A DNA stretch of 62,955 nucleotides from contig NZ_JAAKZC010000012.1 of assembly GCF_015230015.1 (NCBI RefSeq), forward strand, positions 1-62,955. Direction: 5' to 3'. Below the pieces are notes generated by a model. It had not been told where the DNA came from and did no database searches. It worked only from the letters and a program-made list of their open reading frames with translations. The translations under genes were made by a program, and so were the position numbers. Source of the DNA: Campylobacter concisus. Its GTDB lineage: Bacteria; Campylobacterota; Campylobacteria; Campylobacterales; Campylobacteraceae. Numbering within the stretch: the stretch's first letter is position 1; each line of letters starts with the position of its first letter. Shown one piece after another: positions 45,893 to 54,899 of the stretch.

Positions 45893-46267
45893 TTATTTTT
45901 TGCCTTCGTAAAATACAAGATCAAAGCTACTTTTTCTCTTCACAAGCGATCTTTTGGTGCTAGTTTGACTGGTAGCTTCGTGTAATTTTTTATTTAAATC
46001 ATCAATAGTTGCTTCTAAATCGTCAATTTTCTCTTTTAGCTGAAGTATCACATCAACACCTGCTAAATTTACACCAAGTTCTCGGGTTAAATTTAGTATC
46101 GTTTTGACACGATCAACATCTTTTTGTGAGTAGAGCCTCATCTTACCATCTGTTCTTGATGGCTCTACTAGCCCCTCTCTCTCGTACTGCCTTAAAGTTT
46201 GTGGATGTATGCTTAAAACCTTTGCTACAACGCTTATTAAAAAAAGTGGTTCTTCATAATTTTGCAT
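45893..46267 (-). CDS. hspR: Heat-shock repressor HspR (MerR family)
   Basis: 124 residues. N-terminal MerR-type HTH: EPLFLISVVAKVLSIHPQTLRQYEREGLVEPSRTDG with RLYSQKDVDRV, then a coiled coil (LQLKEKIDDLEATIDDLNKKL). HspR represses chaperone genes in Campylobacter, Helicobacter and Streptomyces by binding HAIR inverted repeats. A HAIR-like element lies over the cbpA promoter (47209-47229), so it probably represses its own operon. It begins 3 nt after cbpA. Confidence 0.93.
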   Translation of the reverse strand: MQNYEEPLFLISVVAKVLSIHPQTLRQYEREGLVEPSRTDGKMRLYSQKDVDRVKTILNLTRELGVNLAGVDVILQLKEKIDDLEATIDDLNKKLHEATSQTSTKRSLVKRKSSFDLVFYEGKK

Positions 46268-46270
46268 TTT

Positions 46271-47167
46271 TTACTCCGGTAATTTTTCTTTTAACTCTTT
46301 TACTAAGCCCTCGTCAAGCTCACTAATGTTTGGAAGTTTTACCCTGGCTTTTAAGTAAAGATCGCCATAAATTCCGCTCTTTCTGTTTTGCACGCCGTAT
46401 CCTTTTAGGCGGATTTTCGTGCCTGTTTTTGAGTTCTCAGCGATCTTGATGGTTACATCTTTTTTATATGTATGCACATCTATCTTGCCGCCAAAGAGCA
46501 TAGTTTTTAGTGGAATTTCTACATCTTTGTATAGATCATCGCCAACTCTTTCGTACTCGTCGCTTGGCTCAACACTAATGGCAAGTATAAGATCGCCAGT
46601 TTGACCGCCAGCACTCTTGCCTTTGCCTTTTATGCGAAGTTTTTCGCCGCCTTCTATGCCGCTTGGGATCTTTATCTTGATGCTTTCGCCATTAAAATTT
46701 ATCTTGTGTTCGCCGCCAGTTACAGCCACGTCAAATGGTATAGAAATTTTGGCATTTACATCTAGATCAGCTCCTCCAAAGCCAAATCCGCCTCCGCCAA
46801 AGCCTTCAAATCCTTCAAAACCTCCGCCAAAGCCACCGCTAAATTTAGCGCCGCCTCCGCCAAAGCCGCCTGAGAAGATATTTTTCAAGATATCGTTTAG
46901 ATCGCCCATATCGGCCGAGCCTCTGGCAAAGTCGTGGAAATTTTGACCGCCAAACATATTATCGCCGTATTGATCATACTGGGCACGTTTCTTCTCGTCA
47001 CTTAAAATTTCATAAGCAGCGTTTATCTCTTTAAATTTATCCTCTGCTCCAGGGTCTTTGTTGATGTCTGGGTGGTACTTTCTAGCAAGTTTTCTATAAG
47101 CTTTTTTTATCTCGTCGCTTGATGCGCCTTTTGAAACTCCTAAAGTTTCATATAAGCTTTCGCTCAT
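46271..47167 (-). CDS. cbpA: DnaJ-like co-chaperone CbpA
   Basis: 298 residues: J domain (about 4-68) with HPD in KYHPDINKD, a Gly/Phe-rich linker (about 70-130), and two C-terminal beta-sandwich substrate domains ([20 protein letters not shown] ...). No zinc-finger cysteines, which separates it from DnaJ. It stimulates DnaK. First gene of cbpA-hspR-kefB, with a promoter at 47195-47200 under a HAIR-like operator. Confidence 0.93.
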   Translation of the reverse strand: MSESLYETLGVSKGASSDEIKKAYRKLARKYHPDINKDPGAEDKFKEINAAYEILSDEKKRAQYDQYGDNMFGGQNFHDFARGSADMGDLNDILKNIFSGGFGGGGAKFSGGFGGGFEGFEGFGGGGFGFGGADLDVNAKISIPFDVAVTGGEHKINFNGESIKIKIPSGIEGGEKLRIKGKGKSAGGQTGDLILAISVEPSDEYERVGDDLYKDVEIPLKTMLFGGKIDVHTYKKDVTIKIAENSKTGTKIRLKGYGVQNRKSGIYGDLYLKARVKLPNISELDEGLVKELKEKLPE

Positions 47168-47194
47168 ATATTCTCCTTATATTTTTTGACACGG

Positions 47195-47200
47195 ATTATA
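47195..47200 (-). promoter_or_regulatory. -10 box for cbpA-hspR-kefB
   Basis: On the minus strand TATAAT followed by CC, 27 nt before the cbpA ATG. A TTGCAT -35 candidate lies 17 bp upstream (47218-47223), inside the HAIR-like repeat. Confidence 0.65.
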
Positions 47201-47208
47201 TCACAAAA

Positions 47209-47229
47209 CTTTAGTCTATGCAAGTCAAG
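47209..47229. promoter_or_regulatory. HAIR-like HspR operator
   Basis: CTTTAGT-N7-AGTCAAG, read on the plus strand. The published HAIR consensus is CTTGAGT-N7-ACTCAAG; 12 of 14 defined positions match and the 7-7-7 spacing is exact. It covers the -35 and spacer of the cbpA promoter, the expected place for HspR repression. No experimental support here. Confidence 0.65.
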
Positions 47230-47286
47230 TTTATTTTTATTTACAAAGGAGAAAAAAGCGTTAAGATTTTATTTTTAAGCTCTATT

Positions 47287-47292
47287 TATAAT
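47287..47292 (+). promoter_or_regulatory. -10 box for htrA
   Basis: Perfect TATAAT 30 nt before the htrA ATG, with AAAGGAAA as ribosome site. The htrA and cbpA promoters are divergent, about 90 bp apart; the HAIR-like site is closer to cbpA. Confidence 0.6.
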
Positions 47293-47322
47293 TTCAAGAC
47301 ATTTTCAATTTAAAGGAAAAAA

Positions 47323-48726
47323 ATGAAAAAATTTATGCTAATTTCATTAGCAGCGGCTTCTTTGCTAATGGGAGCTGACATTAAATTTAACGAAGCAAAC
47401 CAAGATGTAACTAGAGTTTCGCCGTTAAGCGATAAAAATAGTGTGCTTTCATACTATGACTCTATCGCTCAGGCAAAACTTTCAGTTGTAAATATCTCAA
47501 CTACAAAAACAGTAAGCAATGCAGGCATCGAGCAGATGTTTAATGATCCGTTTTTTAATGAATTTTTTGGATTTAACTTTGCAAAACCAAAAGAGAAAGA
47601 AAAGACAACCTCTCTTGGCTCTGGCGTCATCATCTCAAATGACGGCTACATCGTTACAAATAACCACGTCATCGAAGATAGCGACCAGATCGTTGTGACC
47701 TTGGCAAAGGGTGGCAAGGAGTATAAAGCAAAGCTAATAGGCAGTGACCCAAAGACCGATCTAGCCGTCATAAAGATAGAGGCAAATGGGCTAAATGCGA
47801 TAACATTTGCTGATTCATCAAAGCTGCTTGACGCGGACGTCGTCTTTGCCATAGGTAATCCATTTGGCGTAGGCGAGAGCATCACTCAAGGCATCGTCTC
47901 AGGGTTAAACAAAGATGATATCGGACTTAATCAATATGAAAATTTCATCCAAACAGACGCCTCTATAAACCCTGGCAACTCAGGTGGCGCTTTGGTTGAT
48001 AGCAGGGGTTATTTAGTTGGTATAAACTCAGCCATACTTTCAAAAAGTGGCGGCAACAACGGCATTGGCTTTGCCATACCATCAAATATGGTAAAAGATA
48101 TCGCTAAAAAGCTGATAACTGACGGTAAGATCGAGCGCGGATTTATCGGCGTAACTATCGCAAATTTAACAGATGAGCAAAAAGAGCTTTATACAAATAA
48201 AGAGGGTGCGCTAATAAGCGGCGTAGAGCAGGGCATGCCAGCAGATGAGGCAGGGCTAAAAAGAGGCGACTTGGTTATTTCAGCAAACGGCAAAGCCATC
48301 AAAAACGCAAATGATCTTAAAAATTTCATCGGCTCACTAACTCCAAATAGCAGCGTTGATATAACTTACGAGCGATCAAATAAGGTGATGAATACAAAAA
48401 TCAAGCTTGTAAATATGGACCATAACGCAAAAACAGCCTCAAAAAGCGTCATTATCGAAGGTCTTAGCGTTAGTAATCTAAGCGATGAGATAAGATTTAA
48501 GTATAAGATCAGCCCAGACACTCAAGGCGTGCTTGTAACTGATGTAAAATCTGGCTCAAAAGCTGAAGACTTTGGCTTTGAAAGAGGTGATGTGATCGTT
48601 CAAGTTGGCGAAGAGAGCATAAAAGATCTTCAAACATTTGCAAGCACAGTTAAAAACGCAAAAGGCAAAAAGACGCTAGTGTGGATAAACCGCGGTGGTA
48701 TCATGCAAGGCCTTGTTATAAAATAA
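47323..48726 (+). CDS. htrA: Periplasmic serine protease/chaperone HtrA (DegP)
   Basis: 467 residues with a signal peptide (about 1-17). Trypsin-like triad: His115 (TNNHVIED), Asp146 (KTDLAVIKI) and Ser220 (NPGNSGGAL). Two PDZ domains follow (about 270-355 and 380-465). HtrA degrades misfolded envelope proteins and is secreted as a virulence factor that cleaves E-cadherin in Campylobacter. Known gene order htrA-cprR-cprS is kept. A palindromic terminator follows at 48731. Confidence 0.97.
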   Translation: MKKFMLISLAAASLLMGADIKFNEANQDVTRVSPLSDKNSVLSYYDSIAQAKLSVVNISTTKTVSNAGIEQMFNDPFFNEFFGFNFAKPKEKEKTTSLGSGVIISNDGYIVTNNHVIEDSDQIVVTLAKGGKEYKAKLIGSDPKTDLAVIKIEANGLNAITFADSSKLLDADVVFAIGNPFGVGESITQGIVSGLNKDDIGLNQYENFIQTDASINPGNSGGALVDSRGYLVGINSAILSKSGGNNGIGFAIPSNMVKDIAKKLITDGKIERGFIGVTIANLTDEQKELYTNKEGALISGVEQGMPADEAGLKRGDLVISANGKAIKNANDLKNFIGSLTPNSSVDITYERSNKVMNTKIKLVNMDHNAKTASKSVIIEGLSVSNLSDEIRFKYKISPDTQGVLVTDVKSGSKAEDFGFERGDVIVQVGEESIKDLQTFASTVKNAKGKKTLVWINRGGIMQGLVIK

Positions 48727-48730
48727 CCAC

Positions 48731-48771
48731 TTAAGAGCTGAAATTTCAGCTCTTAACTCTTTTAAATTTTT
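48731..48771 (+). terminator. Rho-independent terminator after htrA
   Basis: A 26-bp perfect palindrome (48731-48756): stem TTAAGAGCTG / CAGCTCTTAA with AAATTT loop, then CTCTTTTAAATTTTT. Starts 5 nt after the htrA stop. Confidence 0.8.
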
Positions 48772-48786
48772 AAAACCTTTATCTGC

Positions 48787-48792
48787 TATAAT
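48787..48792 (+). promoter_or_regulatory. -10 box for cprRS
   Basis: TATAAT in GCTATAATCC, 31 nt before the cprR ATG. It lies just after the htrA terminator, giving cprRS an independent promoter. Confidence 0.6.
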
Positions 48793-48823
48793 CCTTAAAA
48801 ATAAATTTACAACAGGAAAGATC

Positions 48824-49501
48824 ATGACTAGAATTTTAATGATAGAAGATGATATGGAGCTTGCTGAAATTTTAACTGAATACCTAGAAAACTACGACAT
48901 AAAAGTGACGACGGCTGAGGAGCCATATATCGGACTATCTACTCTAAACACGAGCGAATTTGACCTAGTTATCCTTGATCTTACGCTCCCTGGCATGGAC
49001 GGACTAGAGGTTTGCAAAGAGATAAGAAAAAAGCACAACATCCCTATAATCATCTCAAGCGCAAGGCACGATATAACAGACAAAGTAAATGCCCTAGATA
49101 ACGGTGCGGATGATTATTTGCCAAAGCCTTATGACCCACAAGAGCTTCTTGCTCGCATCAAAAGCCATCTAAGAAGGCAGAGTATCGCTCCTGCTAATGA
49201 GGCAAGAAATTTAAACAAAGACTTGGTTTTAAAAGAATTTGAGCGTGAAATTTTATTTAAAGGAAGTGTCTTAAATTTAACCGCAGCGGAGTATGACATC
49301 TTAAAATATCTGCTTTTAAAAGAGGGCGGGGCGGTCACTAGAGAGGAGCTCATCTACAACTGCGAGAGCATAAATGAAGATAGCTCAAACAAAAGTATCG
49401 ACGTCATCATCGGCAGAATTCGCCAAAAACTAAATGAAAATCCAAAAGAGCCAAAATACATCCACGCGATCCGCGGCATCGGCTATAAGTTGGTTCTTTG
49501 A
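48824..49501 (+). CDS. cprR: Response regulator CprR (OmpR family)
   Basis: 225 residues: receiver domain with phosphoacceptor Asp52 (VILDLTLPGMDG) and KPYDP, then an OmpR/PhoB winged helix (about 128-225, TAAEYDILKYLL ... SIDVIIGRIRQKL ... IRGIGYKLV). Position next to htrA and sharing the order with C. jejuni Cj1226c-Cj1228c supports CprR, the regulator of planktonic growth and envelope state. The receiver is complete, so it should be phosphorylatable. Confidence 0.85.
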   Translation: MTRILMIEDDMELAEILTEYLENYDIKVTTAEEPYIGLSTLNTSEFDLVILDLTLPGMDGLEVCKEIRKKHNIPIIISSARHDITDKVNALDNGADDYLPKPYDPQELLARIKSHLRRQSIAPANEARNLNKDLVLKEFEREILFKGSVLNLTAAEYDILKYLLLKEGGAVTREELIYNCESINEDSSNKSIDVIIGRIRQKLNENPKEPKYIHAIRGIGYKLVL

Positions 49502-50742
49502 TGCCAAGATCTTCTATATTTATCACGATAACGTTTATCTTTGGACTTGCGCTCGTTTCGATATTTCTAGCCTTTTTGTGGCTTATGGGCTTTGATAAAC
49601 AAAACTACACAAGAGAGCTAAATAACAAGTACTCAAACGTCGCTAGGACAAATTTGCTCTACATGGGTGGCATCATAAACAAAGCCCAGTATGACCGTCA
49701 GCTCTCAAACATCGACATGCCAGAGATCACCGCCAAAAATGAAAAAGAAGAAATTTTAAAAAATGCAGCCGTTTTAGAAGAAATTTCAAGTGATCTAGGA
49801 TCAAGTGCTATCTTGCTTTATGATAAACATCACTACCTAAAGATCGAGCATTTAGACGAGCTAAAGCTTTTGATGGATAAAGAATTTCAGCCTTACAGAT
49901 ACGAGGTGATAAAGGCTGTGTTTGCCGTAGTTGCGGTCATTTTGCTGGCTGCTTATATCTTTGTAATTTACAAGATAAAACCGCTTAGAAAGCTAAAGCG
50001 TCAGATCGTGAAATTTGCAAATGGCGAGCTTGATGGCGTGCAAAATGTTGGCAACGGCAAGGATGAAATTTCTGAAGTTTCAGAGGCATTTTATGAGGCT
50101 GTTTGTCAGATCAAAGCACTAAATGACTCAAGGCATCTTTTTTTAAGAAATATCATGCACGAGCTAAAAACGCCTATCACAAAGGGGCTGATCGCCGCTC
50201 AAATGATAGAAAAAAGCAAAAATCAAGAGAGGCTAATCTCCGTCTTTCACAAGCTTGAAAATTTGATAAATGAGCTTGCAGCGATCGAGCAGATAACCTC
50301 AAAAATAGGCCTTACAAACAAAACGCCTTGCCTTATGAGAGACCTCATCGACGAGGCGATAGATATAGCGATGATCGAAAAAGAGCACGTTGGTATCAGC
50401 GAGCTTGATGAGGTTAGGGTGATGGTTGATTTTAAGCTATTTTCAGTCGCTATAAAAAATATGATAGATAATGGCATAAAGTACTCAACCGATAAGCACG
50501 TAAATATCATGGTTAGCAAGGATCATATGAAATTTATAACCCAAGGCGAGAAGCTAAAAAATGACCTTGACTTTTACATCCAGCCATTTATCAAGGGCGA
50601 GGACGCACAAAAGAGCTTTGGCCTAGGTTTATATATAGTTAGCAACATCCTTGAGGCTCATGGACTAAAATTTGGCTATGAATACAAAAATGGAATGAAT
50701 GTCTTTATTTTTGAAAATTTACAAGATATAATAGCGACGTAA
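49501..50742 (+). CDS. cprS: Sensor histidine kinase CprS
   Basis: 413 residues from the ATG at 49501, which overlaps the cprR stop as TGATG (a TTG at 49498 is also in frame). Two TM helices (about 6-28, 137-159) enclose a periplasmic sensor loop, then a HAMP-like region, the phospho-acceptor His220 in RNIMHELKTP, and ATPase motifs NMIDNGIKYS and SFGLGLYIV. It pairs with CprR. Signal sensed is unknown. Confidence 0.85.
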   Translation: MPRSSIFITITFIFGLALVSIFLAFLWLMGFDKQNYTRELNNKYSNVARTNLLYMGGIINKAQYDRQLSNIDMPEITAKNEKEEILKNAAVLEEISSDLGSSAILLYDKHHYLKIEHLDELKLLMDKEFQPYRYEVIKAVFAVVAVILLAAYIFVIYKIKPLRKLKRQIVKFANGELDGVQNVGNGKDEISEVSEAFYEAVCQIKALNDSRHLFLRNIMHELKTPITKGLIAAQMIEKSKNQERLISVFHKLENLINELAAIEQITSKIGLTNKTPCLMRDLIDEAIDIAMIEKEHVGISELDEVRVMVDFKLFSVAIKNMIDNGIKYSTDKHVNIMVSKDHMKFITQGEKLKNDLDFYIQPFIKGEDAQKSFGLGLYIVSNILEAHGLKFGYEYKNGMNVFIFENLQDIIAT

Positions 50743-50772
50743 AATCAAAACCGCAAAAAAAGGAGTGTAAAA

Positions 50773-51210
50773 ATGGCGGCAAAAATTTTCTCGGCAGTTG
50801 ATATTTTATCAATAATCGATCTTGAGATAGCTTTTATAAAGCGATACAAAAATGTAAAGGACTATGCGAAAAATTTATCTTTGATATATTTTTCTTTGCC
50901 AAATAGTAAAGAATATGGCGAAATTTTTGAAAAAATTCTAAGACAAACAGACGTTGTCATAAGAGAAAATGAACACTACGTGGTTGTGCTTCACGGCACA
51001 AACGAGAGAGGTGCTAGCGAGCTACTAACTGGCATACAAGAGTTTTTAAACGTTGAGCCGATCGATCTAGTGGTCACCTATCCAAAAGATGGAAAAGACG
51101 CGAAAGAGCTTGCTATAAAACTTCAAGATGAGATAAAAGACAACTACGGCGTCTTGCTTGAGATGCTTGTAAATCAAGATAAATTTGAAGTTTTTGAAGA
51201 TATAGTTTGA
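50773..51210 (+). CDS. Small protein with possible degenerate GGDEF-like fold
   Basis: 145 residues. The middle (TDVVIRENEHYVVVLHGTNERGASELLTGIQEFL) follows the beta-alpha pattern of nucleotide-cyclase (GGDEF) domains, where the catalytic loop would sit at the ENEHYV turn, but no GG(D/E)EF is present. It may be a signalling or structural remnant of that fold. Own AAAGGAGTG ribosome site, 30 nt after cprS. The function is unknown. Confidence 0.45.
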   Translation: MAAKIFSAVDILSIIDLEIAFIKRYKNVKDYAKNLSLIYFSLPNSKEYGEIFEKILRQTDVVIRENEHYVVVLHGTNERGASELLTGIQEFLNVEPIDLVVTYPKDGKDAKELAIKLQDEIKDNYGVLLEMLVNQDKFEVFEDIV

Positions 51211-51224
51211 GATAAATTTGGAGG

Positions 51225-52657
51225 ATGAGCGGAGAATTTACTACTATTTTTTGCAGTTTTGCTGATAGCTAGCATTTTATTTAGCAAAATCTCTGATAAA
51301 TTTGGAATTCCTTCTTTAATAATCTTTCTAGGTGTTGGCATGCTAGCAGGCTCAGACGGCCTGCTTGGTGTAAATTTTGACGATCAAGTAGTCGCTCAAA
51401 ATGTCGGCATGCTAGCCACTCATCTTTATACTCTACGCTGGTGGGCTTGACACTGACTTTTCAGCGATAAAGCCAGTTTTTGGCAGAGGGCTAACCCTTG
51501 CCACACTCGGCGTTTTTCTAACAGCACTTGCGATCGCCCCAGTTGCAAAATATCTGCTTGATTTTACTTGGGCGGAGGCCTTTTTGCTAGGCTCCATCAT
51601 CTCATCAACCGACGCAGCAGCCGTCTTTGCCATACTAAGAGCGAAGAAAATTTCACTAAAAAATGGCATCGCGCCGCTTCTTGAGCTAGAGTCTGGCTCG
51701 AACGATCCGATGGCGATATTTTTAACTATGACGATCATTCAGATGATCTCGCTAAATAGCACGCCAACAGCGACTGAATGGGCGATCACACTGGTTAAGC
51801 AGTTTGGTATCGGCATAAGTATGGGCTATTTTTTTGGCATGGCGCTACCAGCTATTTTCAACAGACTTCGCCTAAAGCTTTATCCAGTTTTTTCTATTGC
51901 TTGGATACTGCTTTTATACACGGTTTGTTTCAAGACCGGTGGAAACGGATATTTAGCTGTTTATATAGCGGGAATTTTTATAAATAAAAAAGAGTTTTCG
52001 CATAAGAAAAATTTGATCGGCTTTTACGACGGTATTGCTTGGACGATGCAGATAGTTGTATTTTTGACGCTTGGTCTTTTAGCAAATCCATCACAACTTC
52101 CAGCAACTGCGCTATTGGCGCTCATTTTGGCTTTGTGGCTTATGCTTGTTGCTAGGCCGCTTGGCGTTTTTGCCTCGCTTGCATTTTCGAAATTTAAGAT
52201 AAACGAGCAAATTTTCATCTCGTGGGTTGGACTAAGAGGCGTCGTGCCTATCGTGCTTGCGACCTATGTTTATGTAGATGGCATTCCAGACTCGGATATG
52301 ATTTTTAACATTATATTTTTCATGGTTTTGATCTCGATTTTGATGCAGGGCATGTCGATCGGCTTTGCGGCTGATAAATTTAAGGTAAAAGAGAGCGAGC
52401 AGGTATCGGCTGAGGTCATCGTAAACTCGCCGATCCTTACCTACACGCTTCGCCAGCACACCATACACTATGGCTCAAAGCTAGTTGGCAAAAACTTGGC
52501 CCAGCTTGAGCTACCAAGCGAGTTTTTGATCCTTCTTGTAAAGCGCAAAAACGAGTATCTAAAACCGACAGGATCAACTATCTTTGAAGAAAACGACCTA
52601 CTTTTGGTGCAATGCGAAAACCAAGTGCTCTACACCAAGATACGGTTAAGTATTTGA
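51225..52657 (+). pseudogene. Frameshifted K+/H+ antiporter (CvrA/NhaP2 type)
   Basis: Product similar to potassium/proton antiporter family CPA1 with a C-terminal TrkA-C-like domain. Two disruptions: (1) the ATG at 51225 reads out of frame after a few codons; the true N-terminus (LLLFFAVLLIASILFSKISD) is in another frame with no standard start except TTG at 51259; (2) an extra A at 51418 shifts QNVGMLA|L(I)FILYAGGLDTDF, and the second frame stays open to 52657. The remaining sequence (DTDFSAIKPVFGRGLTLATLG ... ELESGSNDPMAIFL ... GLRGVVPIVLATYV) is well conserved. Either recent decay or two sequence errors. Confidence 0.8.
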
Positions 52658-53228
52658 CTTATTAAAAGTAAATTTAATCAAGCGATTTTTGCAAATTTTA
52701 AAATCAAACGCATGCAGTGCGCTAGCACTGAGGCATGCACCTCTAATGTGCGAGGTTTTACTCGGGCTTCGCCTTGTACCGCATTGCTGGTTGGCATCTT
52801 TGGCTGTTATGATGATGTTATCATTTTTAACAGCCATTAAAGAATCAAATTTGACGCATAGATCATATAAAAACTCTATGTCACTTACATTATCTTGGAT
52901 AACAGAAGCTATATTTTGGTCGCTACCGCTTGTTTTTAAAGATAGTGCATTGGTATAGCTATCTTTTTAGCTATACCAAAAAGCGTTGTATTTTCCCAGC
53001 TCACACGTCTTTTCTCTTTTGCAGGGCTTGCAAAATTTACAGCAGTTGCTCTAACCTCTGTTGTATTTGCTTTGTAGTCTGCGCTAGTTGTTTGCACGCT
53101 AAAAGTACCACAAAGGTAGAGCTCATTTTCATACCCTAGCCAAAGCTTAAGCTTATTAGGTTTTGTCTAATGGTATTTGTTATGTCTTTACCGCTGGCTT
53201 CTAGCCTAAAGGTTGGATGATTTATCAT
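52646..53228 (-). pseudogene. Remnant of phage late-control protein D (gpD)
   Basis: Minus-strand pieces in changing frames. Piece 1 (53228-53136): MINHPTFRLEASGKDITN..., ending SLSFG then stop. Piece 2 (about 53143-52936): WLGYENELYLCGTFSV and RRVSWENTTLFGIAKKIA. Piece 3 (52937 to about 52785): SGSDQNIASVIQDNVSDIEF, LYDLCVKFDSLMAVKNDN. These match the order of phage_GPD (P2 gpD) blocks, including the QxxxSDxEFLxxL motif. About 35 codons are missing between pieces 1 and 2, and the C-terminal half is replaced by unrelated DNA from about 52785. Stop codons and frame changes rule out a working gene. Confidence 0.75.
52710..52738. repeat. Inverted repeat at the gpD remnant breakpoint
   Basis: GCATGC-AGTGC / GCACT-GCATGC: an 11-bp stem with a 4-nt loop and a 3-nt bulge. 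It lies in the segment (about 52690-52785) that replaces the end of the gpD remnant and that resembles window positions 22-66. Confidence 0.5.
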
Positions 53229-53303
53229 TTTTATGTCTTTTATAAATAAATTATTGTTTTTCCATCGCTCGTATCGCAAGCGATATACTCGCTCACTCGC
53301 TTA

Positions 53304-53341
53304 GGCACGGACGCTAAGCAGTTAGCGTCCTACTTTGTGCC
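53304..53341. repeat. Strong hairpin in the decayed tract
   Basis: GGACGCTAA (53309-53317) / TTAGCGTCC (53322-53330) form a perfect 9-bp stem with a GCAG loop; outer GGCAC/GTGCC can extend it across a 6-nt bulge. A second short palindrome, TATCGCAAGCGATA, lies at 53272-53285. The 53140-53437 stretch is otherwise without a gene. Confidence 0.6.
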
Positions 53342-53437
53342 TTCGCTCACCATAGTTTTGCCTGCTCTTTCACTGCTTCTTTTATATCAGGCAAAAATAC
53401 CCTACACCGTCTTTAACTATACTTTGTTAAATATTAA

Positions 53438-54013
53438 AGATTCACTTCAAATTTAGAAAAAATTGCAAAAGTTTTTAATGTTCAAACGTCATATTTTTTA
53501 AAAGACAATAATGGTTCGTTAGAAGTTCGTAAGTCCTGAAAATTTGTCCATAAGTCCTACAAACCTTAAAAACTCACAAATACAGCAGTTAAAAGAAGAT
53601 CAGATCCTTATATGTGAGCTAAGCTCTAAAGTCGGAGCAGGCGAAAGTGTCGATATAAATGGCATTGAAGTATATGACACAACCAAACTCGTCCCATTTT
53701 CTCAAATGCTCTTTAAAACTCGCCTAAAAAACACAAATAACCTACGCTGCATGCAAGTAGAAGGCTACTCTATGATCCCTATGCTTATACCCTGATAGCT
53801 GGGTCATTGCTGACGTTACAGCTAGATTTGAGGGCGATGGGCTATACATTATAAACTTTTGTGGAAATTTCATGGTTAAATTGTTCCAAAAAAAGCCCTG
53901 ACGGCGTGCTTCATATCATAAGCATCAACAAAGACTATCAAAGCTACGAGATAGATGAAGATAGTAACGTTGAGGTCTATATAGTAGGTAAAGTATTAAG
54001 ATGTGTGATTTAA
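53438..54013 (+). pseudogene. Remnant of an S24/LexA-like phage repressor
   Basis: Four pieces in three frames read as one protein. Piece 1: TSNLEKIAKVFNVQTSYFL, the end of a Cro/CI-type HTH. Piece 2 (53544-53795): linker and CMQVEGYSMIPMLIP, the S24 Gly/Ser motif around the catalytic serine. Piece 3: PDSWVIADVTARFEGDGLY then CGNFMVKLF with the catalytic Lys region. Piece 4 (from about 53894): SPDGVLHIISINKDYQSYE to VEVYIVGKVLRCVI. One break is in a run of seven A (53888-53894). The N-terminal HTH half is missing. Typical of a temperate-phage CI/Mu-like c repressor. Confidence 0.75.
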
Positions 54014-54899
54014 GCCCATTTAAACAGCTTTTAAAAAAGTTTGTAAAAAGATGTAAAGCTTTTGTAAAGTGATGTAAAGAAATTTTCGCCACTTTGATTT
54101 TGACCAAAACTCACTCTAACTACGAATTAATCGCACTTTTCTATGCCTTTTTATAACTTTGATGTCTAACATAACTTTACAATATCTAAATAATCTATAC
54201 TTGTCATATTTTCATATATTTGTTGCAGCAAGATGAAGTTGAAGTAATATCTAAAAAATTTTTATACGATTTGAATATTTTTGTTATTAGTGAATTTGTT
54301 TTTTGTATGTTTTGTAATGAATTTTGGTTCCGTAATCAATAAATCTATCATAGTCATTTCACTAGCTTAGAGTAAATTACACTTTTGCCTATATTACTAA
54401 ACTAAGATAATTATAGGCATTAGTTCTTTTCTAGAATATTTTTTAACACCTGGTTATATATACAAAATGCCGAAATTTTATTTGTTATATCCCTATCTTT
54501 TTTGCCTCTTGTTTTTTAGGTCTGAAACAATTTTTATAAATCTCTAACTTACCACTAAAATTATTTATTATTTTACGCTCTTGAGTATAATCACTAAAGA
54601 CTTTACATAGTATTATTTATACATTCTTCGTGAAGTATTTTATAATTTCTATAAAATTAGCTTTATAAATTCTTGAATGGACTTTTTCATAGTTTTTCTA
54701 AAACTTAATGCTTCTTTGCATGAGATTAAGTTAAGGAGAGTCTTATTTTTGTTTTTGAACCAATATAACAACAAAGTTGACTGAACTATCTTGAGTGTTC
54801 TTTATAATTTAATATTATTTTATTTATTAAAAAAATATGTATAATTTATTTTTATGTATTATCTGCTAAAAAATAAGCATAATATATTTCGGAATAAAT
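54014..54899. other. AT-rich tract without recognisable genes
   Basis: 886 bp, very AT-rich, between the repressor remnant and radA. It holds the phased TGTAAA boxes (54041-54079) and only scattered short open stretches (for example a minus-strand DYTQERKIINNFSGKLE frame near 54500-54600) with no start or family. No tRNA, promoter-gene pair or IS was found. Probably decayed prophage DNA. Confidence 0.6.
54041..54079 (+). repeat. Helically phased TGTAAA direct repeats
   Basis: TGTAAA at 54042, 54052, 54063 and 54073, spacing 10, 11 and 10 bp. Larger units TTGTAAAAAGATGTAAAG and TTGTAAAGTGATGTAAAG (16/18 identical) lie 21 bp apart. They begin 28 nt after the repressor remnant stop. The phasing fits cooperative protein binding on one DNA face. 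Confidence 0.7.

Noticed and set aside
52689-53139. Plus-strand open frames in the phage tract
   Set aside because: Antisense to the gpD remnant; composition and lack of ribosome sites argue against them.
53930-54110. Minus-strand open frame over the repressor remnant
   Set aside because: It lies antisense to recognisable S24 sequence and has no ribosome site or family.
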